This document shows, in pieces, positions 7,132 through 14,746 of a DNA stretch of 42,263 bases. The first letter of the stretch is position 1; the number at the start of each line of letters is the position of its first letter. Below the pieces are notes generated by a model. It searched no databases, was not told the origin of the DNA, and was given only the letters and a program-made list of their open reading frames with translations. The position numbers and the translations under genes were made by a program. The DNA is taken from NCBI GenBank assembly GCA_029777885.1, contig JAKORJ010000119.1, forward strand, positions 1-42,263. The letters run 5' to 3'. The stretch comes from Bacillota bacterium. GTDB lineage: Bacteria > Bacillota > Clostridia > Caldicoprobacterales > DTU083.

Positions 7132-8385
7132 TTGGGACTGATCGTACAGAAATACGGCGGCAGCTCGGTGGCTGACGCAGGATGCATAATGAATGTGGCA
7201 AAGAAGATCATCAGGGCTTATTCAAAAGGGAACAAGGTAGTAGTGGTCCTGTCGGCCCAGGGTGATACTACTGACGAACTCATAGCCAAAGCGATGGAGA
7301 TAAGCGACAGGCCATCAAAGCGGGAACTGGACATGCTTATGTCCACCGGAGAGCAGGTATCCATAGCCCTGATGGCAATGGCACTTGAAAAGCTGGGGTA
7401 CAAGGCAGTTTCACTCACAGCCGGACAGGCAGGGATATATACGAATGCAGTACATGGCAGCGCCTTGATAAAGAGCATATGTGCCGACCGGATATTCAAG
7501 GAACTGGATGAGGGAAAGATCGTGATCGTTGCAGGATTTCAGGGCATTGATGAGTACGGAGATATCACCACCCTGGGCAGGGGCGGCTCCGATACGACCG
7601 CAGTTGCCCTGGCAGCCGCGCTTAATGCGGACTACTGCGAGATCTATACCGATGTGGACGGTGTTTACACAGCCGATCCGAGGATCGTCATGAATGCGAA
7701 AAAGCTTGATGAGGTCACATATGATGAAATGCTGGAGCTGGCGAGCCTGGGAGCCAGGGTCCTTCACAACAGGTCTGTCGAGCTGGCGAACAACTATAGT
7801 GTCAAGCTTGTGGTCCGTTCAAGCAAAAACAATCATAAAGGAACACTGGTCAGGGAGGCAAGGGGAATGGAGAAAACGATAGTTAAGGGCGTGACCTATG
7901 ATACTGATATAGCCAGGCTCTCTGTCATGTCAGTCAGGGATATCCCCGGTGTCGCGTACAAGCTGTTCAAGCTGCTGGCGGATGCCAATATAAATGTAGA
8001 TATCATCCTGCAAAGCATAGGCAGGGATGATACGAAGGACATATCTTTCACTGTGTCCCGGTCCGCGCTGTCTGAAAGCGTAGAGGTCATAAACAGGAAC
8101 CTGGATTACCTTGGCGCGAAGGCTGTCAGCTTTACCAGGGACATAGCCAAGGTATCGATAGTCGGGGCAGGCATGGCGACTCATCCAGGTGTTGCCGCCG
8201 CCATGTTCGGAGCGCTGGCCAATGAGGGTATCAATATCCATATGATCAGCACATCTGAGATCAAGATATCGTGCCTGATCAGCGCTGATGAAGTCGAAAA
8301 GGCGGTCAAGGCCATACACGACAGGTTCCATCTGGGCGAGGAAGCGTCCAGGGATGCAGGTGTTTCCCTGTCTGCTTGCAAATGA
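7132..8385 (+). CDS. lysC: Aspartokinase, alpha subunit (lysine-sensitive class II type)
   Basis: It phosphorylates aspartate, the first step of lysine, threonine, methionine and diaminopimelate synthesis. I place the start at TTG 7132 because CGGAGGG lies 6 bases upstream and the protein then begins (M)GLIVQKYGGSSV, as in the family; the longer frame from 7042 overlaps hom and lacks an SD. The 417 residues contain the kinase motif KYGGSSV, STGEQVS and GRGGSDTTAVALAAAL. Two C-terminal ACT domains start at about residues 265 and 340. Length and layout match the Bacillus AKII type, which is made with a separate beta chain from an internal start (see the entry at 7867). It is the third gene of the ACT-hom-lysC operon. 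Confidence 0.95.
   Translation: MGLIVQKYGGSSVADAGCIMNVAKKIIRAYSKGNKVVVVLSAQGDTTDELIAKAMEISDRPSKRELDMLMSTGEQVSIALMAMALEKLGYKAVSLTAGQAGIYTNAVHGSALIKSICADRIFKELDEGKIVIVAGFQGIDEYGDITTLGRGGSDTTAVALAAALNADYCEIYTDVDGVYTADPRIVMNAKKLDEVTYDEMLELASLGARVLHNRSVELANNYSVKLVVRSSKNNHKGTLVREARGMEKTIVKGVTYDTDIARLSVMSVRDIPGVAYKLFKLLADANINVDIILQSIGRDDTKDISFTVSRSALSESVEVINRNLDYLGAKAVSFTRDIAKVSIVGAGMATHPGVAAAMFGALANEGINIHMISTSEIKISCLISADEVEKAVKAIHDRFHLGEEASRDAGVSLSACK
7867..8385 (+). CDS. lysC: Aspartokinase beta subunit from an in-frame internal start
   Basis: ATG 7867 is codon 246 of the alpha frame. A strong SD, AGGGAGG (7852-7858), lies 8 bases upstream, which is unusual inside a gene. In Bacillus subtilis aspartokinase II, the beta subunit (the last 163 of 408 residues) also starts at codon 246; Corynebacterium lysC does likewise near codon 250. 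The product here would be 172 residues comprising just the two ACT domains, giving an alpha2beta2 enzyme whose lysine site lies at the interface. The position, SD and family precedent are strong; actual expression is inferred. Confidence 0.7.
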   Translation: MEKTIVKGVTYDTDIARLSVMSVRDIPGVAYKLFKLLADANINVDIILQSIGRDDTKDISFTVSRSALSESVEVINRNLDYLGAKAVSFTRDIAKVSIVGAGMATHPGVAAAMFGALANEGINIHMISTSEIKISCLISADEVEKAVKAIHDRFHLGEEASRDAGVSLSACK

Positions 8386-8437
8386 TTTTAGTATGGGTTA
8401 TTATAGTTTATAGTCCATAGCTGATAAAAAGGGTGAT

Positions 8438-8863
8438 GTGACCTTGGGCAGTGCAGCTGACTTGGTTCATGAGCTAAAGAGCAAGGGATATAAGATTACC
8501 AGGCAGAGAGAAGCGATACTCAAGGTGCTGAGCAGCGATGAATGCCGCCTTATGACAGCCCAGCAGATCTATGAAGAGGTGAACGCGACCATGCCCGGCA
8601 CCAATTTCTCCACTGTCTATCGCAACTTAGAGGTACTCACACAGGAAAACATAGTCCAGAAAATCGAGATAAACCGTGATGCCGCTTACTATGAGCTTGC
8701 GCCTGACAGGGATCATCATCACCACCATCTGATATGCAAAAGCTGTGGAAGCATCAAAACCACTGACTTCTGCCCCTTCGAGGCTATGAAGGATGAGGAT
8801 GGCTTCATGCCGGTGGAGCACCGGTTCGAGGTCTACGGATACTGCAAAAACTGTAAACAGTAA
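8438..8863 (+). CDS. Fur-family metal/peroxide-responsive repressor
   Basis: The 141-residue protein has an N-terminal winged helix with KGYKITRQREAILKVL and NFSTVYRNLEVL, then a dimerisation/metal domain. Two CxxC pairs (CKSC and CKNC) form the structural zinc site. A DHHHHHLIC run supplies histidines of the regulatory site. PerR, Fur and Zur cannot be separated safely from these residues. The start could be GTG 8438 or TTG 8444: AAGGGTGA sits about 4 bases before the first and 10 before the second, so the protein may be two residues shorter. It has its own terminator and stands alone between lysC and lspA. Confidence 0.88.
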   Translation: MTLGSAADLVHELKSKGYKITRQREAILKVLSSDECRLMTAQQIYEEVNATMPGTNFSTVYRNLEVLTQENIVQKIEINRDAAYYELAPDRDHHHHHLICKSCGSIKTTDFCPFEAMKDEDGFMPVEHRFEVYGYCKNCKQ

Positions 8864-8892
8864 AGGCGCAATAAGCAAAAACATTTTACAGG

Positions 8893-8929
8893 CCTTGTAT
8901 ATATGGTAAAATGTATACAAGGTTTTTTT
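8893..8929 (+). terminator. Rho-independent terminator after the Fur-family gene
   Basis: The stem CCTTGTATA (8893-8901) pairs with TATACAAGG (8914-8922) and is followed by seven T. Confidence 0.85.
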
Positions 8930-8981
8930 GCGAAGACTGTCTTTGTATATATTAATGCATCAACCAGTGCGGAGGTAATTC

Positions 8982-9482
8982 ATGGACAAAAATTCAATAA
9001 AAAGGCTTGCAACGGAGCTCGCCCTTATTGCTGTCTTGATAGCTGTGGATCAAATATCAAAGCGCCTTGTGGATATATACATTCCCCTTGGCAGCACCAT
9101 CCCCTTGTGGGAAGGGATCTTCCATCTGACGAGCGTACACAATGAGGGAGCTGCCTTCGGGATGCTGGCAGGCAGCTTCTGGTTCCTGGTTGTCGTAAGG
9201 ATCATAGCCAGCCTGGCTATGGCGTTCTTACTTATCAAGAATGTCAATAAATGGCCTGCCCTGCTGCGCGTATGCCTCATAGTTATCCTGGCAGGCGCGA
9301 TCGGCAACTTGATTGACCAGATAGCCTTGGGCTATGTGCGTGATATGTTCGATTTCAGGCTCATCAACTTTGCAGTGTTCAATGTGGCCGACTCTTATAT
9401 CACCGTAGGGACCTTCTTCTTGGCTTTGCTTGTTATATTTTTCCCCCACAAGGCGCTGGAGGAGCAGGAAAAGGATTCCTGA
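8982..9482 (+). CDS. lspA: Lipoprotein signal peptidase (signal peptidase II)
   Basis: This 166-residue integral membrane aspartyl protease removes signal peptides from prolipoproteins after lipidation. Four hydrophobic helices are visible. Family motifs are VDQISKRL (near 24-31), NEGAAFGML, GAIGNLIDQI with the first catalytic Asp, and FNVADSYITVG with the second catalytic Asp. The start ATG 8982 follows GCGGAGGT. In many Firmicutes an rluD-type pseudouridine synthase follows lspA; here an unknown membrane protein does. A likely client in this window is the solute-binding lipoprotein at 10773. Confidence 0.95.
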   Translation: MDKNSIKRLATELALIAVLIAVDQISKRLVDIYIPLGSTIPLWEGIFHLTSVHNEGAAFGMLAGSFWFLVVVRIIASLAMAFLLIKNVNKWPALLRVCLIVILAGAIGNLIDQIALGYVRDMFDFRLINFAVFNVADSYITVGTFFLALLVIFFPHKALEEQEKDS

Positions 9483-9538
9483 CACATAAGGGGTTTTGTT
9501 TTTTTATGCCATTTTATTAAAGATGCGGGGGGTCAGCG

Positions 9539-10141
9539 ATGGAGGAGCATTTGATCAAGCCGGGCAGAATATTCTACGTGATATCAGCCCTGCTATTTGT
9601 TTGCGGTTTTGCGCTTTTCCTGTATTCTCTGATAACAGGTATAGGAGCTGCGATCAAGTCAATGGATGATCGCCTGGTCGTACCGGGCACAAAGGTTTTC
9701 AATTTTGATGAACAGGGCAGGTACATGATCTATTGGGAATACAAGACTACATATGGGGGCAGGGTATATGATACCAAAAGCATGAATGGGCTGGTGTGCG
9801 CTTTGAAAAGCGCCAGTACAGGAGAAATCGTAAGGCTGGATGATCCGAAGTTCAACTCGACCTATTCGCTGAACAGCCGTGAAGGCACGTTGATATTTAT
9901 GTTTCAGATCGATGCTCCAGGAGAATATGAGCTAAGTGCCTGGTACGAGTCAGGAGAAGGGGAAGAGGCTGTGTTGGTTGTGGGGAAAGGCTTCACTACG
10001 GTTTTATTTAAGACTATTCTGATCAGCCTGGTGTCATTTTTCGGCGGTATCGGCCTTGGTGCTTTGATTTTAGTGGTGACCCTTGTTAAAAGGCGTGAAG
10101 CCAGGAACCGTATAGCCCTGGAGCAATTGTACAATAAGTAA
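9539..10141 (+). CDS. Unknown membrane protein with two helices and an extracytoplasmic beta-rich domain
   Basis: I do not assign a function. The 200-residue protein starts at ATG 9539 behind GGGGGG. It has one hydrophobic helix at about 13-35 and another at about 157-183, followed by a basic tail (VKRREARNRI). The roughly 120 residues between are rich in Gly, Tyr and Thr with alternating hydrophobics (for example GEYELSAWYESGEG), suggesting a beta-sandwich outside the membrane. It lies 56 bases after lspA and 172 bases before dut. That gap shows no clear gene; a TATAAT at 10254-10259 is the only promoter-like element there. Confidence 0.7.
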   Translation: MEEHLIKPGRIFYVISALLFVCGFALFLYSLITGIGAAIKSMDDRLVVPGTKVFNFDEQGRYMIYWEYKTTYGGRVYDTKSMNGLVCALKSASTGEIVRLDDPKFNSTYSLNSREGTLIFMFQIDAPGEYELSAWYESGEGEEAVLVVGKGFTTVLFKTILISLVSFFGGIGLGALILVVTLVKRREARNRIALEQLYNK

Positions 10142-10313
10142 GTTTCAGCCGGTGGGACCATGCTCATATCGCGGTCTAAGATAAAAACGCTGCAAGCAAT
10201 GACAAAGTGGCGCGCAGGCATCGGCTTGTAATCGCCAGGCAGAGATGATAAATTATAATGTGCATGATCAGCTTTGTAAATATAGCGGAATATAAGGAGC
10301 AAATGTACACACA

Positions 10314-10742
10314 ATGGAACTGAAGATAAAAAAGCTTAATCCGAATGCGAAGCTGCCTGAGTATGCCCATCCCGGCGATGCCGGGCTGGACCTGTTTTCA
10401 GCGGTGGACCTGTCCATAGAGCCCGGTGAAGCCAAACTGGTACCGACCGGCATAGCGATCGAGCTGCCACCGGGCACAGAAGCCCAGGTCCGTCCCAGGA
10501 GCGGGCTGGCACTAAAGCATGGGATCACGCTGCTGAACAGTCCGGGTACTATCGACGAGGGCTACCGGGGCGAGGTGGCGGTCATAATGATAAACCACGG
10601 CAAGCAGACCTTTCACGTACATACCGGCATGAAAATCGCCCAGATGGTCATACAGAAAGTGCTGAGAGTCAGTGTGAAAGAATGCGAGGAATTGTCCGAC
10701 AGCCAAAGAGGCACAGGTGGCTTTGGTTCTACGGGCATATAG
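10314..10742 (+). CDS. dut: dUTP diphosphatase (dUTPase)
   Basis: This 142-residue trimeric dUTPase hydrolyses dUTP to dUMP, keeping uracil out of DNA and feeding dTMP synthesis. The conserved motifs appear in order: [10 protein letters not shown] (motif 1), [11 protein letters not shown] (motif 2), [15 protein letters not shown] (motif 3, catalytic Asp), KIAQMV (motif 4) and the mobile C-terminal GTGGFGSTG (motif 5). The nearest SD, AAGGAG at 10294-10299, is 14 bases from ATG 10314. A short out-of-frame ATG at 10303 overlaps the start. It is followed after 30 bases by the solute-binding protein gene. Confidence 0.95.
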   Translation: MELKIKKLNPNAKLPEYAHPGDAGLDLFSAVDLSIEPGEAKLVPTGIAIELPPGTEAQVRPRSGLALKHGITLLNSPGTIDEGYRGEVAVIMINHGKQTFHVHTGMKIAQMVIQKVLRVSVKECEELSDSQRGTGGFGSTGI

Positions 10743-10772
10743 GGATCATTTGTCCTGAATGGGGTTTTACGG

Positions 10773-12062
10773 GTGAAAAAGTATTTGAGAAGCCTAACAA
10801 TAATTATTTGTATATCGATGATCATAGGCCTGTTTACAGGCTGCGGCTACGGGAAGGCTCCGGTCGAAGAGAAGGTAAGGACCGAGATCAGTATCTTATA
10901 CCCGAGGGACGGCGGCGGAGGCATCATAAGGCTGCTTAAGGATTACGAAAAGCTCAACGATGACATAACCATCAAGGCCTTCGAAGTGCCGGGTGAACGG
11001 GACAGGTATTTTGTGGGGCTTACTACGGTGATATCCGCAGGCCAGAAGATGCCGGACATACTGGTATTACATGACACATGGATGCCTGAGCTGGCTGCAA
11101 AGGGAATATTGAAGCAGCTGGACGATGTATTTAGCAGCGATATCGAAACAGCTTTTTTTCCCGGGATGGCAGAAGCCGGAAGGTGGGAAGGAAAACTGTT
11201 TGGCATTCCTTTTTGGCAGGACATGCCCCTTTTGTATTACAGAACGGATTTGGTAGACTCGCCGCCCAATACCTGGAAGAAGCTTGAGAACACAGCCGCT
11301 GATGTCAAAAGCAAGCTTGGGATCCAATATGGACTCATTTTTCCGGCAAAAAGCCAGTGGAACCGTACAGTCTTCATGACGAGCCTGCTCATATCGCACA
11401 ACGCCATGCCCGATTTTTCCGGTCAGACAATAAACTATGACCGCAAAGCCCTCTCATCAGCGCTTAGCAGATTGAAAACGCTTGTCACAAAGGAAGTGCT
11501 GTCATCAGATGTCTTGACTATGGGGCCTGAAGAGTGCAGGCAGGCTTTCAGCGAAGGCAACGCAGTGTTTATGATCAACTGGTCCTATGCTGCCAGGCTG
11601 TTTTTAAAGGATGGATCGCCGCTTAAGGACATGTTTGCGGCTGCCCCGATACCTATGGAGGCAAGCGATGATGCTTATTCCAGCCTGATAAGCGGCTGGA
11701 TTCTGACCATAGGGGACCAAAGCAGGCATACCGCCCAGGCCAAGGGAGTGATCGAGTACCTGGCCGGCTATGCAAACCAGCGCAGGATAGCCTTGGAGAA
11801 CGGGCAGCTGCCTGCCAGGGAGGACCTGTATGCAGAAACAGACTGGCAGGACAAGCTCTGTGTACCCCAGGTCCTTGCAGCGGCGCTGCCTGCTGGCAGA
11901 CCGGCCAGGCTGGGCATAAACCTTGATAACCGTATGGATGTACTAAATTCGGTTTTGTCAAAGGCATTTGACAGCGGGGCCAAGGCTTCTGACCTTGAAA
12001 AACTGCTGACAGAGGGGATAGTGCCTGACAAACAGGCTACCGAAGTCCACCGGGAAGAGTGA
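10773..12062 (+). CDS. Extracellular solute-binding lipoprotein (ABC sugar-binding type), no transporter partner nearby
   Basis: The 429-residue protein starts at GTG 10773. It has a basic n-region, a hydrophobic stretch, and a lipobox LFTGC placing the lipidated cysteine at about residue 24. The body resembles family 1 sugar-binding proteins: ISAGQKMPDILVLHD near the N-lobe, RWEGKLFGIPFWQDMPLLYY, and EGNAVFMINWSYAARL near the hinge. These bind oligosaccharides for ABC import. No permease or ATPase is adjacent; dut precedes it and holA follows. It may serve a distant transporter or act as a sensor. The ligand is unknown. Confidence 0.85.
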   Translation: MKKYLRSLTIIICISMIIGLFTGCGYGKAPVEEKVRTEISILYPRDGGGGIIRLLKDYEKLNDDITIKAFEVPGERDRYFVGLTTVISAGQKMPDILVLHDTWMPELAAKGILKQLDDVFSSDIETAFFPGMAEAGRWEGKLFGIPFWQDMPLLYYRTDLVDSPPNTWKKLENTAADVKSKLGIQYGLIFPAKSQWNRTVFMTSLLISHNAMPDFSGQTINYDRKALSSALSRLKTLVTKEVLSSDVLTMGPEECRQAFSEGNAVFMINWSYAARLFLKDGSPLKDMFAAAPIPMEASDDAYSSLISGWILTIGDQSRHTAQAKGVIEYLAGYANQRRIALENGQLPAREDLYAETDWQDKLCVPQVLAAALPAGRPARLGINLDNRMDVLNSVLSKAFDSGAKASDLEKLLTEGIVPDKQATEVHREE

Positions 12063-12119
12063 GGTATACTTAGAAAGATAAGCGCCTGATCGATAAAGGT
12101 GCCAAGGAGCGTGAAGACT

Positions 12120-13151
12120 ATGAATTACATGGACATGTTCGATGAAATAAAGAATGACACAATCGGATCGCTCTATCTTTTTCACGGGCCTGAGGAATTC
12201 GTTAAGTCGGAAGCTCTGGCCCAGATGACAGCTAAACTGGTGTCAAAGGATTTTCTGGATCTGAATTATCAGGTCATCGACGGTACCGAGGCTTCAGGCG
12301 GCCAAATCATAGATGCGTGCGAGACCCTGCCTTTTATGTCCGACAGGAGGTTCGTGTTGGTAAAGGATTATTCCGGCCTGACCGGGAAAAGGGTGGGAGA
12401 AGGCAAATCCGAGGAGGAGGCCTTGAAGGATTACCTTGAAAGGCTGCCCGTGACCACATGCCTGCTGTTTTACTGCCATGGCGAAGTGAATAAGACGAGG
12501 GCGTTATACAAGGCGCTGGATAAACACGGCAAAGTCGTTGAATTTCCCCTGCTTGAACGGAAAGAGCTTGTCAAGTGGACAGCCAGGGCCTTTAAGAAAA
12601 GCGGCCGGGAGATATCTGCAGCGGACCTGGAGCTTTTTCTTGACAGGGCTGGAAACAACCTCGAGCGCATAAGCAAGGAAGTAGAGAAGCTTGTTTCATA
12701 TACCAGGCAAAACCCGGTCATAACCGCAGAAATTATCCAGGATATGGTCAAGCCCCTACCCGAGCATACGATCTTCCAGCTGATAGATTCGATCGCGGCC
12801 CGGAAAAAGAACGATGCGCTGAAGTTCTTGAATGTACTGATCGAAAACGGCGAGCCGGTCATGCTTATCCTGGCACTGTTGGCAAGGCAGATCAAAGCCA
12901 TACTGCTCTGCAAGGAATACCAGGAATTGAAACTGTCAAGCAGCACTGTGACAGACAGGCTGTCTGCCATTGAGGGCAAAAAGGTACATCCCTATGTAGT
13001 CAAAAAGTGCATGGCCTTTGCGCACAATTTCACCAGGGACCAGTTGAAATCAGCCTTGAAGCGGTGTGCTGAACTGGATTTCGATATAAAGAGCGGCAGG
13101 ATCGGCGACCGTATGGGCTTGGAGCTCTTAATAGTCAAAATGTGTAGTTGA
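12120..13151 (+). CDS. holA: DNA polymerase III delta subunit
   Basis: It is the clamp-loader subunit that opens the beta sliding clamp. The 343-residue product has the N-terminal SLYLFHGPEEF strand-loop, the three-domain length of the family, and a C-terminal collar region. The start is ATG 12120, ten bases after AAGGAG; GTG 12111 is too near the SD and the start at 12099 precedes it. The gene sits just before the minus-strand rpsT, exactly as in Bacillus, which supports the name beyond sequence. It ends at a terminator shared with rpsT. Confidence 0.92.
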   Translation: MNYMDMFDEIKNDTIGSLYLFHGPEEFVKSEALAQMTAKLVSKDFLDLNYQVIDGTEASGGQIIDACETLPFMSDRRFVLVKDYSGLTGKRVGEGKSEEEALKDYLERLPVTTCLLFYCHGEVNKTRALYKALDKHGKVVEFPLLERKELVKWTARAFKKSGREISAADLELFLDRAGNNLERISKEVEKLVSYTRQNPVITAEIIQDMVKPLPEHTIFQLIDSIAARKKNDALKFLNVLIENGEPVMLILALLARQIKAILLCKEYQELKLSSSTVTDRLSAIEGKKVHPYVVKKCMAFAHNFTRDQLKSALKRCAELDFDIKSGRIGDRMGLELLIVKMCS

Positions 13152-13192
13152 AACCAAAATAACTCAAAAAAAATTCTGATTACGCACAAAGC

Positions 13193-13223
13193 AAAAAAGC
13201 TTCCGATTATATGGAAGCTTTTG
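13193..13223. terminator. Bidirectional terminator between holA and rpsT
   Basis: AAAAGCTTCC (13195-13204) pairs with GGAAGCTTTT (13213-13222) across an 8-base loop, with A and T runs on the flanks. It serves the convergent holA (plus) and rpsT (minus). Confidence 0.8.
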
Positions 13224-13257
13224 TCATAGTCCGACATATCACCTGTAAGCATCAAGC

Positions 13258-13527
13258 TTACTTTAGTTCGGCTGCTTTCAATCGAAGAGCCAGTTTTGCC
13301 TTTTTCCGGTTGGCTGCATTTTTATGGATGGTGCCTTTTGCAGCTGCCATGTCGATTTTCTTAACAAGCTTGGGATACATGCTCTTTGCCAGCTCAAGGT
13401 TGTTCTCTGAAAGAGCGTTTTCAAATTTCTTCGATATAGTCTTCAAGCTGGACTTTATCATTTTATTCCTGAGGGTCTTGGCTTTGATCACTTTAACCCT
13501 TTTCATCGCTGACTTGGTATTTGGCAA
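13258..13527 (-). CDS. rpsT: 30S ribosomal protein S20
   Basis: The 89-residue, Lys/Arg/Ala-rich helical protein binds 16S rRNA in the small subunit. It begins (M)PNTKSAMKRVKVIKAK, the normal S20 start. I choose TTG 13527 because AGGAGGTG lies 6 bases upstream; the longer frame to 13557 would place the SD inside the gene. It is the only ribosomal gene here on the minus strand, divergent from gpr, an arrangement shared with Bacillus. S20 of Escherichia coli also starts with UUG and is autoregulated at translation; whether that applies here is unknown. Confidence 0.95.
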   Translation of the reverse strand: MPNTKSAMKRVKVIKAKTLRNKMIKSSLKTISKKFENALSENNLELAKSMYPKLVKKIDMAAAKGTIHKNAANRKKAKLALRLKAAELK

Positions 13528-13606
13528 ATTCTTCACCTCCTCGATTAAAATCAGCATTTCTTATTGTACCATGGAAAATTTAGAATGGCAAGAATATTTG
13601 CCAAAA

Positions 13607-13635
13607 GAATAAAACATTTTGCACGGGCTATTATA
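13607..13635 (+). promoter_or_regulatory. Candidate forespore (sigma-G/F) promoter of gpr
   Basis: GAATA (13607-13611), a 17-base gap, and TATTATA (13629-13635) fit the sigma-G pattern GNATR-N17/18-CATNNTA, with T in place of the first C. gpr is forespore-expressed in Bacillus. The assignment is inferred. Confidence 0.4.
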
Positions 13636-13678
13636 TAAAAAGAAAATAACAATATACGGAAAAGGTGAAGGTTGTACT

Positions 13679-14656
13679 ATGAGCAGTATCAGAACCGATC
13701 TGGCCCTTGAAGCGAGGGAGATCGCAGGCGAAAGGACCAGGCAGCAGGAAGTACAGGGCGTTGTAGTAGAAAGCATTAACCTCGAAGGGATCACAGTAAC
13801 AAGGGTCGAGGTGAATTCCCCTGCGGGTGAAAAAAGCATCGGCAAGCCCATGGGCAATTATGTCACCCTGGAGATCCCGGGCATAAGGGACAGGGATCCG
13901 GAGTATGAGGAAAAGGTAAGCGTACAACTGGCTGAAGAGATCAACCGACTGGTTGAGCTGGATGAGAAGGATACGGTCCTGGTCGTAGGCCTTGGCAACT
14001 GGAATGTCACACCCGATGCCGTGGGGCCTAAGGTAGTCGAGCGGATAATGGTCACCCGGCATATATTTGAGTTCGTACCGGACCAGGTGGATGAACGTAT
14101 GCGGCCGGTATGCGCAATAAGCCCGGGGGTCCTTGGCATTACGGGCATGGAAACAGGAGAAATCATCAAGGGAGTAGTGGAGCGGGTAAAGCCCGACCTG
14201 GTGATCGCGGTAGACGCATTGGCTTCGCGCAAGACCGAGCGCATCGGGACGACGATACAGATCGCCGATACGGGGATAAGCCCGGGGGCCGGCATAGGCA
14301 ACAAGCGTATGGGTATCAACATGGAGACCTTGGGCGTGCCTACCCTGGCTATCGGCATCCCGACCGTGGTCTATGCTTATACCATAGGTAAGGATTCTAT
14401 CGAAATGGTACTGAAAAAGCTTGCTGAAGGAGCACCCAGGGAAGGCAGTCTGCAAAAGGTTTTAAGCAGCCTGGGCGAGCAGGATATCGACAGTGTGATA
14501 AACGAGGTGCTGACCCAGGGCCTGGGTGACCTGGTGGTGACCCCCAAGGAGGTAGATGTCCTGATCGATGATGTTTGCGGCATGATCGCTGACGGGATAA
14601 ACCTGGCTGTGCATAAGGGCATCACGCTGGAGGAGATCAACAGATTTTTGCACTGA
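13679..14656 (+). CDS. gpr: GPR endopeptidase (germination protease)
   Basis: It is a spore protease that degrades small acid-soluble proteins during germination. It is made as a zymogen and autoprocessed late in sporulation. The 325-residue product starts at ATG 13679 after AAAGGTGAAGG, with MSSIRTDLALEAREIAGE, where the TDLA-E segment resembles the family's own cleavage motif. Conserved core stretches include VGLGNWNVTPDAVGPKV, SPGVLGITGMETGEI and AVDALASRK. Upstream in-frame ATG 13619 lies at the promoter and is unlikely. It is divergent from rpsT and followed by spoIIP, the standard order. Confidence 0.95.
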   Translation: MSSIRTDLALEAREIAGERTRQQEVQGVVVESINLEGITVTRVEVNSPAGEKSIGKPMGNYVTLEIPGIRDRDPEYEEKVSVQLAEEINRLVELDEKDTVLVVGLGNWNVTPDAVGPKVVERIMVTRHIFEFVPDQVDERMRPVCAISPGVLGITGMETGEIIKGVVERVKPDLVIAVDALASRKTERIGTTIQIADTGISPGAGIGNKRMGINMETLGVPTLAIGIPTVVYAYTIGKDSIEMVLKKLAEGAPREGSLQKVLSSLGEQDIDSVINEVLTQGLGDLVVTPKEVDVLIDDVCGMIADGINLAVHKGITLEEINRFLH

Positions 14657-14683
14657 TATGATCCCTCATACCAATCATACTTT
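14654..14683 (+). promoter_or_regulatory. Candidate mother-cell (sigma-E) promoter of spoIIP
   Basis: TGATATG (14654-14660), a 15-base gap, and CATACTTT (14676-14683) resemble the sigma-E elements KMATATT and CATACAHT. spoIIP is sigma-E controlled in Bacillus. The -35 overlaps the gpr stop codon. Confidence 0.45.
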
Positions 14684-14746
14684 CCCTTCCCTGTGAATAG
14701 ATATATGAAGAGAAATATCAACGTCAGGGAAACGGGGTGAAATACA

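Noticed and set aside
10226-10259. Promoter before dut (TTGTAA ... TATAAT)
   Set aside because: The spacer is 22 bases, too long for a standard sigma-A promoter; only the -10 is convincing.
13211-13612. Plus-strand frame opposite rpsT
   Set aside because: Antisense to S20, whose sequence and SD are unambiguous.
13631-14455. 274-codon minus-strand frame opposite gpr
   Set aside because: Fully antisense to a well-supported gpr gene, no SD, composition rich in His/Tyr/Arg as expected of a shadow frame.
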